The notes beneath the pieces are model-generated. The model was not told the origin of the DNA. It ran no database searches and worked only from the letters and a program-made list of their open reading frames with translations. The position numbers and the translations under genes are program-made. Source: Fragilaria crotonensis (taxonomy: Eukaryota; Bacillariophyta; Fragilariophyceae; Fragilariales; Fragilariaceae). From it: 64,000 nucleotides of DNA. The stretch covers positions 1 to 64,000 of the forward strand of contig JAKSYS010000252.1 in NCBI GenBank assembly GCA_022925895.1, written 5' to 3'. This document shows, in pieces, positions 11,750 to 24,116 of this stretch (the stretch's first letter is position 1; every line of letters starts with the position of its first letter).

Positions 11750-11920
11750 GGCAAAATTTCCAACCAATATCAATGTCCGCCAGTGTCAGGGCTGACTGTC
11801 TGACGATGTTCCATTGATGATTCGCCGAGTGATCCATTCATCGCCATTTATTGCTGCACATATAAATGCGGCATAAAGAGGGATTAGAGCACAGAGCACC
11901 CCTGAAACCTGGAAACACTG

Positions 11921-12517
11921 TGTTAGGAATCTACCGTCACTCTGTCACACTGTCTCTCGTATTACTGTAAGGTTAAACACCATACGGTAATACAATAGAC
12001 AGTCCATTATTTTCCTTAGTCTGTCCGTGACCCGTTCCCGTAGAATGCTACGGATCAGAACCTGGTACTACCGGTCTGCAACACAAAACTATTTGAATTT
12101 ACTTCCTATGTAATTCAAATCATGAGTGTTGTTGATAACTTCAACAACACTCTTTTTTACTATGGACAACACTTCCCAAACACCACTCAGGAAGTGGGAC
12201 TAAGACAACACTTCATTTGTGAGACTCCAACTAATGTTGCAAGTCTCACCTTCATTTTTTTCATTCCAATTCATCTTATAATTTCCACAAACCAAAAACA
12301 GTAAAGGCCTTTACTACTTAGTTTCCTACATTTCTACATCCTTGTATCAACAAATCTACCGCCATGGTGTATGTCTACAAAACACCATCGCCCAAAGCTG
12401 GACGATCCGTCAGGTTCGCTTCCTCACCCGTCAAGTCCAACGTTAGACTTCTAGGTCCTACTAACCTTAAGTCTACCGTCGGCCAGTACTCGTGTACCGA
12501 TCACACGAACACTGTCA
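11921..12517 (+). repeat. 5' LTR of E2
   Basis: This is a 597-bp LTR beginning TGTTAGGAAT and ending ACTGTCA. The family's first reading frame starts inside it at 12364 (GCCATGG context) and continues across the LTR end. A TA-rich stretch around 12240-12310 precedes the start. Confidence 0.93.
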
Positions 12518-15500
12518 TGGTTGCTCGCCTCGAACCACCGGTCCAAGGCTCTACCGTCGAGAGAAATTACTCGTCCGATCATTGGGCGAACCTTCGTACG
12601 GCCGTTAACAATTTGAGTTTAACTGCTATTAATTTCCCTCTCCTCACGGACTCGCCAGCAGCGAATTTAAACTCCCCATTGAAGAACAGAAGCTTCCCCA
12701 AAGTCCACCATGAAGAACGCCATCCCGCCCACCCTTGCCCCTCGCATCTCTAGGTCCGCCCGTAAGGCCGAAGACCGCGATGCCTTCGACGATAACGTCG
12801 ACGTTCGCGCCCCCATCGGCGCGAATCCTGTCCCTCCCGACACGCCCACCCATCCTGGCCTCTATCATGGAGCCTTAGCTTTCGGATCTCCCAGAGGATC
12901 CAAGCATCAACGTGTCCACCGTTTTCCTTCTCCCAACACTACCCCTGATGACGATCAGGATCAACCAATTAAGAAGAAGAGGCGCACCTCCATCAAGAAA
13001 GGTCCCCAAGCCGCCTACCATGCCAACAATTCCGACGACAATTTCGACCAGATCATCCAGGAGGATCGCAACCTCCACTTCCATGAGCGCAACAACAAGA
13101 TTGCAGCTCCTTCTCCTCAGGGCACCAACATTAGCCACAGGGCTACCACTCCAACCAAGATGGCTGCAAAGATGCAAGCCACTTCTCCAACTACTCCAAC
13201 TACTACTTCAATCACTACGGATGACAACAAAAAGGGCACTACTACTGAACCAGAACATCAACTACAAAGAATTATGCATCTACCAATGATAACTACAAGG
13301 ACATTGGACCTACAGATGATAATGAGGAGAACAACAACAGGACTACCAGTACCACAACCACCAACAATTTCTACAAAAGTACTACTAATTTCAACAACAT
13401 GGAGCCACACTCCACAACCGATATCGCGGACGCCAACGCCGCCATCCAAACGCCACCACAGGAGCTTATTCGCCTCCTACGGCTACCTCGAAGCGCAGGC
13501 ATCGCGCTCGCAGATTTTATCCCCGTCGTCGCCCTCGCACGTCGCGACCCCAAATCGATCCATACGACGATCCGACGTCGCTGCAATACCTCTCTCAAGA
13601 CATCCTGGATTTAATTGATGACGCTTTTTCCAACTCTTCTTTCCGCCTCTCGCTCCGTCCCGACAACGAAGGCGATTCGCGCCCGAGCTCGCTTGTAAGA
13701 ACCGATCAGCACGCGCCGAATTCCGATCAGCACTTATCCCACTATCACAACAACTTGAAGTTGGACATCATCGATATGGCTCGCTACGTTTGCACAATTC
13801 ACATGTTCACCGAAGATGAGGAGCCAATTAAAGCCTCATATTCCCTGGGGACGATCCAAGACGACGTTGACGAGATCATCAGAGCCACTGGGAACATGTA
13901 TTTGATGTCAGTTCAAAACACACTCACCATGATCGCACACGCGCTGGTACGCCACACTACGCGATGCCAGGCGCCACAGTACAGCCTTCTCAGCAACATC
14001 CCCAAATTTGAGCGAATTCGAAGCGACAGATCTCGAGAAACGACTGTTCAAAGTTCTAAGAGTCATTTCGGCACTTTGGTGGGTGCCGACAACTCTGCAG
14101 ACTCGCGACTCAAAACTATGACGTCTGATGAGAACCGTGATAACGGCTCTGCTACCCAGCAATTTTGTACTGATTTTTCCCGATTGACCCAGAAATCCCG
14201 GATTCCCCAAAACTCCCACAGCTACCTCGCCTACGTTCTACGAACTATACCCCGAGTACAGCCCCTGCTCTTTCCGGAATCCGATCCCGAACCAACTCGC
14301 AACGACAACTCAACAACCCTCGATTCCGTTTCAAAATTTTCCACGTCAAGTCCGATTCCTGACGTCGTTTTGGAGATTTCCGATTCTGTGAAACGTTCCG
14401 TTAACGGTTCTAACGCATCGCTCTCGTACTGTGCTGCCGTTGACACGGGAAACGCAGCTACTGTCGTTCGTACCGCGGTTTCCTCCCCCAACCCACAACA
14501 ATGGGCCTGCAGAGCCCACAATCCGACCGTTTCCTCTGAGACTTTGACCTATTTGGATGTTCAGCACCCTGTCCCAATCAAATTGGAAGATTTGCCAAGC
14601 TCCCAAGCTGATGATGCCGATGTTTTCCTTGCCGATCATTGTTACTCCTGCAGTAATAATGACTCAACTAGGAAACTGTTAACTTTATCCTGATGCCGAC
14701 CCAGATCCGCTACCAGAAGTTGCAAACGACCCTGATCCCGAACCAATGGACATTGTTGAGGATGATCTTGACAATAATGGCGACGCTAACCGAGATATTG
14801 GTGAACCTAATGAGGTACCAAGTGCAGCTATACAACAACTTGTCAGACTACTGCCTCCTCTGCGCCCTGCCCCACCGTTGCGATACGCCAACCCCTCGAC
14901 GCCATTCATCACCACCCTTTTCGGATGTTCCAACACTTCCATCACATTCCGTCACGCAACCTGTTTTCACCGAGGCAATGCTAATGGACACAATCAACGG
15001 CACGATTCACCTTCGCGACCTACCGCTGTGCGTTCGCACAAGTGCAACTATCTCTGCCTTTTGCATCAACACACTCGCCGACCCACCCGAACTCAACATC
15101 ATCCGTGGCCTCGACAAGCACTTCATCCACCACATCCTACGTCACGTCATACGCAACCACATGTATATCGACGAACTGATCTCCGGCACCAACATCCCAC
15201 TTCTGAATGTACGACCCGATAAACTCCTGCTCCTACGTAGCATGAAGCACACCCTCAATCGCGCTACCAACATGGTCGTCCAACACCTCAACGAACATCA
15301 ACGCTCCCAGTTCCTGCCCCGCCGAACTCCCCGAGCATTCAGCGACATCGACGACGCGTTCCATGACGACCCTCCAGACTGTCCGATGGAAACACGATGC
15401 GCAGTCGCCATCATCTACGCGCTCAGATTACTATACATCACGCATCACCGCAACTATTTCAACCGCGACCATGGACTAGCTGAGCACTACTTTTATCCGG

Positions 15501-18000
15501 ACCATCTATTCGCAATCGCAAAGGAAATCAAATCAACTGCCGCCGCTCTAAGTCTCCTTCCCGACACAACAACCTTCAACCTCCTGCCCCGTTTTGTTCA
15601 CGATGCCTTTGACGAAGTCGACGACCTATTCCCCGGAACATCCCTCGGCCACCGTTCTGATCAATATTATCGCGACAAACTGCCCTATCTCCAAACGGAA
15701 TTCGAACTCGTGCAACCTTATGTAACGGACTACATCAATTCTTTCCCAACGCCATCCACCGAAGCCAAAGAGATTGCGTCTGACCGAGCCTGCGAATTGA
15801 TTAACGTCGCTCTTTTTCAACATGCTATCATCCATCGTATGTCAAAGAAACGTTCCAAGCAACCTGAACTCAACAACAACCAAGTTTTCATTGGCAACCT
15901 CCCCCCTGCAGACATGTTCCTTTCCAGTTTTGCTACCTGCTACCCAATGATCACTACACCTTCTGATGTCCAACTAACCTTTGACAATGTGACTGAGGAT
16001 ACTTTGGCCATCAATCATGTGATTTGCAATCCCCTCATCCTTCAGGAGCTCATCGCCATGAACCGATTCGACAGCGATCCCTTCAATACATGGAGATTTA
16101 CAACCGCCTCACCCCGATAGCGACCGACACCGTCAACGATTCCATTGACTTCCTGCCCCATTTTGAATACGTGCTATTCCGAGTTGTGCAACTGCTTCAT
16201 CCCAAAGATCCAACTGGCATTATCAGAGAGAACTACCCACCCACCAATGTTGTTATTTTCCAGGGCTCCCCACTCCAAGCTCCCACCTACTGCTTTGGCT
16301 CCCCAACTGAAATTGCTATCCCTACTCCAACAACTGGTGCCTTTCCCATCAACCTTGACCATTCTGGAGATCCCATCATTGTCAACAATATTTCTGGTGA
16401 AGCCTACAATCGTTCCACAGTTCAACGCCTCTTTCGAACCCAGACTGCCAAACCAATTCACCTGATCAAGTTAATGACCCGGATTGGATACCACGCCACA
16501 CTGCCGATTTACGTCGCCACCCCGATGCCGACTTGTACCACGTTGCCTGCGACCCCAAACGCATCCCGTTTTCCTTGGCTGTCCGCTTGATTCCAGTTTA
16601 TACCACAGGCCCCAGTGGACAGACTATTTATCAAGCATGGGCTCTTCCACACCTTAACAATGCCCTCCGCGATCCTGAACTGCAACTATTCAACAATTTC
16701 CTCTCTTACTATCACACTGCAAAGGAAAACCACCCTGAGTTCCCATTCATTGATCTCATGGGATCTGATTCACCTGTTCCAAACTATGGTGAGTCTAGTT
16801 CACAATGTTTACATTATCCTGGTTGTTATGCTGGTTACTTACCTCTTTCTATCTGTGACAGTCTAAGCTGTCCCAATCAGATAGAATCAGTTGCAAGTAA
16901 CAATATAATTACCTTTCAACAGGATAATAGTACATTTTCTGGACCACATTTTGCATGTCTTGCCGTTTCAACTCGCCGTTCATCTTTATTATCGGATCCG
17001 ACTCGAACCCCGGACCCCAGGACGAAATTCCTGCACAAAACGACCCGCAAACGCAAATTTTGCACCAAACGAACCCCAAACTGCAATTTTACACGACGAA
17101 CACGGCGACGAAATTCCTGCGCAAAACGACACTACCGGCGAAAATCCAACGCAAAACACCACCGACAGCCCGGAAATTCACTCCCAACAGCTAATTTCCG
17201 ACGCAGAAACTACATACGACGAACACGCACAAACAACTCAACAACTGCCCGGAACTCAACCAAATCTCGCATTTTACCACCAAACTCGCCCGAAACAAGC
17301 AGTTCACACGAAACACCCTCCAACTCACCTCCAACTGCGAAATCAACAACTGGGCCTCTAAAACGCTTCTCCGATGCATTTTCAGGCATTCTCACGCCGA
17401 AAAACGTAAAATTACCTCACAATCCGGACGCCACCAACTCGAACCCACAACCTCCGATTTCGACAACTTTTTCGACGACACCCAAAATTATACCTACCAA
17501 AAAGTTCTCACCCCAAAATTTGAACCCCCAACCACCAAATCCGTCGCAAAATCTTTCGCAACCCCAAAATCAACACAACAAAATTATTCAACCTCCCAGC
17601 ACGAAATCTGCCAAACCTACGCAAAAATCACCTAATTTTGGAAACGACGACCAAAACCCCCAAAATGCACCAAAATCCGTTGCAACACGCCCAACTCCAC
17701 GCCAGGCGACCCACGCAACCTTCACATACCCTCCTGTTGAAACCTTCTTTGATGAGGACACAGACCATGATTCAGAAGAAGAACCCAAGCACATTCAACA
17801 CACATCCCCTGATGCGCTCACATCATCAACGCGAACCGATTTTACTTATCCGCCAATCGAGGACCTCACGAAAACACTTTTGAAATACGCCAAAAATGCT
17901 AACCTTCGCAAATTGGCCTACCCAACCGACCTTCAAGCACGCCGCCGACATTTAACACCTTCATTGACAACCTTGAATTGTTTGTAACATTTCCCGTGGA
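12364..18000 (+). other. E2 extra region upstream of gag, coding-like, function unknown
   Basis: This holds successive long open segments on the plus strand. First is a basic segment starting in the LTR. Then come Pro/Thr/Asn-rich stretches at about 13100-13400 and 16950-17700, a more globular part at about 13750-16600, and an acidic stretch at about 17730-17870. No family is recognised. The same region begins E1, so it belongs to the element family rather than being a private insertion. It is broken in a few places. Confidence 0.6.
12518..12535 (+). other. putative primer-binding site of E2
   Basis: TGGTTGCTCGCCTCGAAC starts immediately after the LTR terminal CA and begins with the TGG expected to pair with a tRNA CCA end. 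The primer tRNA was not identified. Unusually, the site is also inside the first reading frame. Confidence 0.6.
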
Positions 18001-18032
18001 CGCGCCAAGTCTTTGATCTTTGGCCAAAACAA

Positions 18033-19080
18033 GTGTCCTATTCACACCCTTTTGTTGGCACTGCTATCTACAATTTGATCTTCACAAATGTTTGTGACCC
18101 TTGCCAGAAACACATCATTGATGGCCCACCAGACGCTCGAACTGCAATTCTAACTCTTCGACGCCACTGCGCTCCGCTAACTCCTGATCATGTTGAACGA
18201 ACTCGTGAAGCTTTCTGCTCCATCAAACAACCACATCATGAAGTCGCAACCTCCTACCTCAACCGCATTCGCCTTCTCACGCGCGACTGCTATCATGCTG
18301 GAATACCCAACACTGACGCCGAACTTATCAAACGCACCGTTCGTGGTGGAAGCAATCACTCCTTCTACGCCGCATCCTACCAACGCTTCGACGCCGACAT
18401 ACGTCGCGCAGAACTGAATGACGAAGCTCTGCCACCATTCGCCGAACTCGAAAGCCATCTCCTGAACATTGACGAATCCCGTGGCCTCACACTCCCATCC
18501 CAAAACCACCGCAACTACAACCAACACGCCAACGCTGCCCGTGGTCACCACTCCCACCATTTTCAACCGCGCCACAACCAAACTACCCAACGTGTTTTCA
18601 CACAAAGACAACAACAAGCTTTCAGTTCCATCCTTCGACCTTATTCCAATCCCAGCAGCAACAATCAAAACCGAAACCAACCACCGCGACCACCGCAAAA
18701 CCATTCGCGCCCGTTCCGACCTCCTACAAATCCTTCGCGACCACCATTCAACAACTCGAATCAACGTCGTCCACCACCACCCTCCCGCGGCCATCCAACC
18801 AGCCTCAACGAAACAATCGACCACCTTTCCGACCGACGTCCAGTCCTAATCAACGTCCATCTCTAACGGATCCAACAACAACCATTCGCGCAACCCTTCC
18901 AATGCCGCTACAATCGTCTGCAATAACTGCGGACGCCTCGGCCACTATGCGCGCAACTGCACAAACCCCAGATCAAACCAAAACAATCGCTCCACCAACC
19001 CTCAAAGACCATCCAACAATGAAAACGCTGCTCCCGCAACCAACGCGCCTACTTCATCACTGACTCTGGCCAAAACTCAC
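18033..19080 (+). pseudogene. E2 gag-like region with zinc knuckle
   Basis: A helical copia Gag-like domain (KHIIDGPPDART to YHAGIPNT, about 18100-18310) is followed by a His/Asn/Pro-rich linker. A CCHC zinc knuckle (CNNCGRLGHYARNC) lies at about 18918-18960. This is a fossil element part. Confidence 0.8.
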
Positions 19081-19179
19081 CAGACCAATCAAGATACCAC
19101 CACCAAGCCTTTTCAGCCTCATCTTTTGACAACACTGATGGTCACCCATCCAACATCCCTTGGCCCAATCCTGACCTAC

Positions 19180-22100
19180 CTCAGATGACCATCAACCAAC
19201 CTCTCCTTGACAGAGATTATCTACCATCTGCCAATTATTCTCCTCCCAACTCTGGAGCCACAGCTTACTTTCCAGATGATCCCCAATCACCATACCAAAG
19301 ATTTGGTCCCCCACATCTTGAAAACTGGCTACCTGACAGTGGTGCTACCAGCCATTATACTCCACTCTTCAGCGACCTCCACGATGTCGAACCCTGCAGT
19401 GTTCCAATCTCCTTAGCTGATGGCAGCACCAAGATGTCCACTCACAAAGGCACAACTGCATGCCACTTCACCACTGATGATGGCCTCAAGTCCATCCTAG
19501 GACTCACTGATGTCTACTATGTTGAAGGTCTCAGCCACAGACTCCTCTCCTTAACTGCTCTATCATGCACCCAAAACTTCAGTGTCCTGATCAAGAACAG
19601 AGCCACAACAATCCAACTCCCAAATGGTTCCACATACACTTGGCCAATACTGACCAGAGAACTCCCTTCATCACAACAAGCCTTCTCAACCATCTCCAAC
19701 TCTAACCTACCTTCTGACCCTGACTCTGAACCTGATGAACAACATTTTGATGACACTACACCCCTGTTGACACCGATCAACGCCGTTCAGTCACCGCCCT
19801 ACCTTTGGAACTCATCTACCGACGACTTGCTTTCCGAAATTTCCGCAATCTTATGGTCGGATCCCTTCACCAAACATGGAATGACCATGTCTTGACACCT
19901 ACTGTTGATCACAACTCCTGGCCTCTACGCATTTCAATCAGCCAAAAACGTGCCGCAACAAAACTCCTCAACGCCAAGGCACTGAACCTTTCCACCGCCT
20001 TCATCTTGACCTAATGCGCAACCCTTTCCGCTATGGTCTCACAACCAATACCAACTTTTCAGCCTACTTGTTCATTGTCACAACACCTGGCAAACTAACA
20101 GGTTGGATTGGTCTCCCAACTGAAAGCACAGCTTCCATTATTACTGCTCTGAAGCAATGGCTAACTGACACAGAACTCCTTGGCGCACCCAATCTGTCCG
20201 TTTTATCCGCACTGATGCTGGATCTGCTTTCACCTCAACCAAATTCATTTCTGAATGCACTTCACTTGGTATCAAAGTTGAAGCTGCAGCACCTGAACAT
20301 CAAGAAATGAATGGCATTTGCGAAGCCAAATGGCGTGAAGTCCACAACACTGCCAACATCCTTCTGAACAATGCAAGACTAGGAGGTGCATTCTTCCATC
20401 ATGCCCATGCCTATGCTGTTCAAATCCTCAATGTCTGCCCAGCCAAGAATGTTATTGACCAAGATGGCAACCCAACAACTCCCTATCAATACAGTTTTCA
20501 ACGCAAGCCTTCCCGCCAACTTCCGCGTCTTCGGATGTCCAACATTCTTCAAACGCTACGAACCAACCTTCCGCAACAAACTTATAACCTACAAGCAACA
20601 ACTCCAACGTGCATCCCGCGGTATTTTCCTTGGATTTCCCAACTCTGCAGGCTGGTTAATCTACTCGCCAGACCAACCCCAAAGCCTCATCATAACCCGC
20701 GATGCCTACTTCGATGAAGACTTCAACTCCGCTCTCTGTTTCGATTCCAAACCTTTTGCTGGAGCCGTACCCATCCGCTCCCACTTCAATCCGCATGGAC
20801 TTCGTGACACTCCAGAGAACTCTGAACCATCTACCTACCATCAAACTGGCTCTGCAGCCAACCTTGGTAACCCACCATCAACTTTCATTGATACCTCCAA
20901 CCATCATTCTTCCTCCCTGCCATCCCTGAAACTGATGACAATGCCCATGAAGATGATCCACCACCTTCTACACTTGCTGCAATCAAACATACAACTCCTC
21001 CACATGGTCCAACACCACCCACACCACATCAAATCAACTTTGTCACCCATCAACAACATCATTCCCAACTCCACAAGATGATGACCATCTACTTCCAAGA
21101 ATGCAATGAAGATCTACCAACTATTGATCCCATTCACTCTGCCATGATGACAATTGACAACTCTCCCAGCAACAATCCACAAGCCAACCCCCAGGAACCT
21201 GTGGACAAATATCTCCCAGAACCTCAGTCTCTCAAAGCTGTCCTCAAACTTGATGATAATGTCCGCAATGCTTGGCTACATGCAATCAAAATGGAGATCA
21301 AGAACCTCATTGACCATGATACTTTCATCCTTGGACAAACTCCACACAAAGATGAACTCATTATCCCAGTCAAACTTGTACTCAAAGCAAAACAAACTGC
21401 AACTGGAAAACTTGACAAACTAAAAGCTCGCCTTGTCGCCCGTGGCGACCTGGAGAAACGTCTCCTGAAAAGAGTCAAAGCCATCAACCAACAACGACTC
21501 CTTGAACAACGTCAAGAAATTGCTGAATCTACCAATTCACCTGGCACTCCAAAACCTATACCTGTTGAACCACTCATGTATGAAGACACCTGGTCACCCT
21601 GTGCATCTGCAAGAGGGGTCAAACTATTCATTGCAACCATCTGTGCATCCAGAAGAAGTGTCAAGAGTGCTGACTTCATTGGTGCCTACCTCCAAGCCAA
21701 AGTTATTGGCCGCCACTTTGTGAAACTGCCATTGGAATCGCCTATCACTTCCCTGAATACGCTAAATTCTTTGGCTCCCCAATGTTACTGAACAAAGGAA
21801 TCTACGGTCTCGTCTACTCTGGCAAATATTGGAACATTGAATTTTCGGAATGGCTCTACTCCCAAGGCTTTATCCAATCTCCTTCCGAACCGTCTTATTT
21901 TGTCCGATACGACAAACACAATCAATGGCTCCGTCTCCTATTTTTCGTCGATGATATGCTCTACGCTGGAAGCAACGATTCCATCGAAAAACAATTTGAA
22001 GATTCCGTCCGCAATCGCTTCGATGTCAAATTCCTCGGACCTGCGCAATGGTTCCTCCAAATGCGTATCCACAAACACCCGACTCAAGCTATACTCTGGA

Positions 22101-23040
22101 TCAACACCGCTACGTTTTGAATACTCTCCAACGTTATGACCCGAATTCGAATTCCCGAACGCGATACCCCTTTCCTCCCGACTACACCTTCAGCAAGGAT
22201 AACCGCCCCGTAACCGCCTCTGACGTTACCCTCGTCGAACAAAAGCAACAACGCCTTCCCTTCCGCTCTGCCGTCTGCACTCTCCTCTACCTTGCATACA
22301 ATACAAGAGCTGACATCCTATTTGCTGTCTGCAAACTTGCTAAAGCATGCATCTCTCCTGGCATACCTGATTTTCGAGCCCTATCTTGGCTCATCGGCTA
22401 TCTTCGCCGCCGCCCTACTACGCTCTCAAATTCTACCCCGATGGCACTTCAAATCCATCTATGACATCTGCCTTCACCATCGTATCCCATACTCCGATCT
22501 CACCGTTTTCTCCGACGCCAGCTGGCAAGACTGCCCTGACACTGGCCGTTCCACTGTTGGATACATGATCTTCTACAATGGTGCCCTCATTGAAGCCAAT
22601 TCTACAATGCCTACACCTGTTGCAATGTCTACTTCTGAAGCTGAATACATGGCCGCATGTTCTGCCACAATGGCCACAGCTCACATCCGAATGCTTCTCT
22701 ACGATATGCTCTATCTTGGCACCAAACAATGGCGTGAATCAACCCAACGTCTTCCTTCCATACCTGCCATCCTCATGATTGACAATGAAGCCACCGTCCA
22801 AATCGCAAAGAATGGAAAACTCACTCGCAAGACGCGACACATCGAACGCCGCTTCCACTTCGTCCGTCAAGGCCAACAAGACGGCATTCACCAACTTCAT
22901 TGGATTCCCTGTGACTCTCAACTTGCCGACATCCTCACCAAACTCAACACTCCGGCAAAATTGATCCTCACCTCACCAAGATCTTCTGTGTTCTCCCGAC
23001 CACATGCTTTCATCACCGGGACCAGAGATCTGATCCAAGA
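19180..23040 (+). pseudogene. E2 pol region: protease, integrase, RT, RNase H
   Basis: The copia order is visible. A protease active site WLPDSGATSHYT lies at about 19326-19362. Integrase core remnants span about 20010-20720, with the EMNGICEAKW glutamate region at about 20307-20336. RT has the FVDDMLYAG catalytic motif at about 21945-21975. RNase H has FSDASWQDC (about 22510) and STSEAEYMAA (about 22628-22660), and a TRHIERR motif lies near 22835. It is broken in several places. Confidence 0.9.
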
Positions 23041-23044
23041 GGGG
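23037..23044 (+). other. polypurine tract of E2
   Basis: AAGAGGGG directly precedes the TG of the 3' LTR, the expected position for plus-strand priming. Confidence 0.75.
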
Positions 23045-23634
23045 TGTTAGGAATCTACCGTCACTCTGTCACACTGTCTCTCGTCTTACTGTAAGGTTAA
23101 ATACCATACGGTAATACAATAGACAGTCCATTATTTTTCTTAGTCTGTCCGTGACCCGTTCCCGTAGAATGCTACGGATCAGAACCTGGTACCACTGATC
23201 TGCAACACAAAACTATTTGAATTCACTTCCTAAGTAATTCAAATCATGAGTGTTGATAACTTCAACAACACTCTTTTACTATGGACAACACTTCCCAAAC
23301 ACCACTCAGGAAGTGGGACTAAGACAACACTTCATTTGTGAGACTCCAACTAATGTTGCAAGTCTCACCTTCATTTTTCATTCCAATTCATCTTATAATT
23401 TCCACAAACCAAAAACAGTAAAGGCCTTTACTACTTAGTTTCCTACATTTCTACATCCTTGTATCAACAAATCTACCGCCATGGTGTATGTCTACAAAAC
23501 ACCATCGCCCAAAGCTGGACGATCCGTCAGGTTCGCTTCCTCACCCGTCAAGTCCAACGTTAGACTTCTAGGTCCTACTAACCTTAAGTCTACCGTCGGC
23601 CAGTACTCGTGTACCGATCACACGAACACTGTCA
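23045..23634 (+). repeat. 3' LTR of E2
   Basis: This is a 590-bp LTR colinear with 11921-12517, TGTTAG...ACTGTCA, followed by the target duplication CACTG. It carries its own copy of the first reading-frame start at 23481, which here reads out into host flank. Confidence 0.93.
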
Positions 23635-23639
23635 CACTG

Positions 23640-24116
23640 TAACACAGTACAGTACATATGTCATATTGTCATATTGTATTACTGTCGTACTGGAGTAGAA
23701 CAGTACTCGGGAGTTTGGGAGGCGTCGTACATAATGCACAATTTATTACGGGAGTACGGTCGAGTGCGGGGAACTGTAGCGAGTTGTACTTTGGACTTTG
23801 GACTACTTTATGTTACTGCAGTACTCATACCTACTACCGTAGTACTAGTACCGTACGTCGAGAAGACGCTTCGACCCACTTCAATCCGGGAGACTCCTAT
23901 ACTTGTGTACTACTCGGAGTACAAGTATTGGTTTCACAAGGTTCCATATCTTTCGCCGCGTGGAGAGCTGCAGCTATCCATTAATCGGTCGGCTCGTAAA
24001 ATTCGCCTCGTGTCACGATTTGACGACCGTACGGGAGTTGCGCTTGTAGGCAAGCCAGATCAGATTGGTTCGTCTCACTGTTATATTGTCAAACTTGCCC
24101 GATTCATTCAAACACA
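23640..24116. other. spacer, GTAC-rich, upstream of ubiquitin-like gene
   Basis: This lies between E2 and the ubiquitin-like gene. It is rich in AGTAC/GTACT words (about 23645-23900). No gene is recognised. Open frames read through the GTAC words but show no family features. It probably contains the promoter of the downstream gene, partly displaced by the E2 insertion. Confidence 0.45.

Larger units (their letters stand above)
11921..23634 (+). mobile_element. large Ty1/copia LTR retrotransposon E2 (11.7 kb), complete ends, broken
   Basis: The element is bounded by LTRs (11921-12517 and 23045-23634) and flanked by the 5-bp target duplication CACTG (11916-11920 and 23635-23639). The order gag, protease, integrase, RT, RNase H shows the copia type. 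It is about twice the usual copia length because some 5.5 kb of coding-like sequence precedes the recognisable gag. Both ends look whole. The coding part is broken, with roughly half a dozen to ten interruptions. By eye the two LTRs differ at about a dozen positions, so it is a recent but not brand-new insertion. Confidence 0.93.

Noticed and set aside
12518-12540. tRNA gene suggested by GGTTCGAGGCGAGCAACCA on the complementary strand
   Set aside because: The T-loop-like bases are at the wrong distance from the CCA for a tRNA, and there is no cloverleaf. It is better explained as the primer-binding site next to the LTR.
12644-22921. Minus-strand open frames inside E2, such as 18177-18824 and 15626-15835
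   Set aside because: They are antisense shadows of the plus-strand element coding region and have no domain features.
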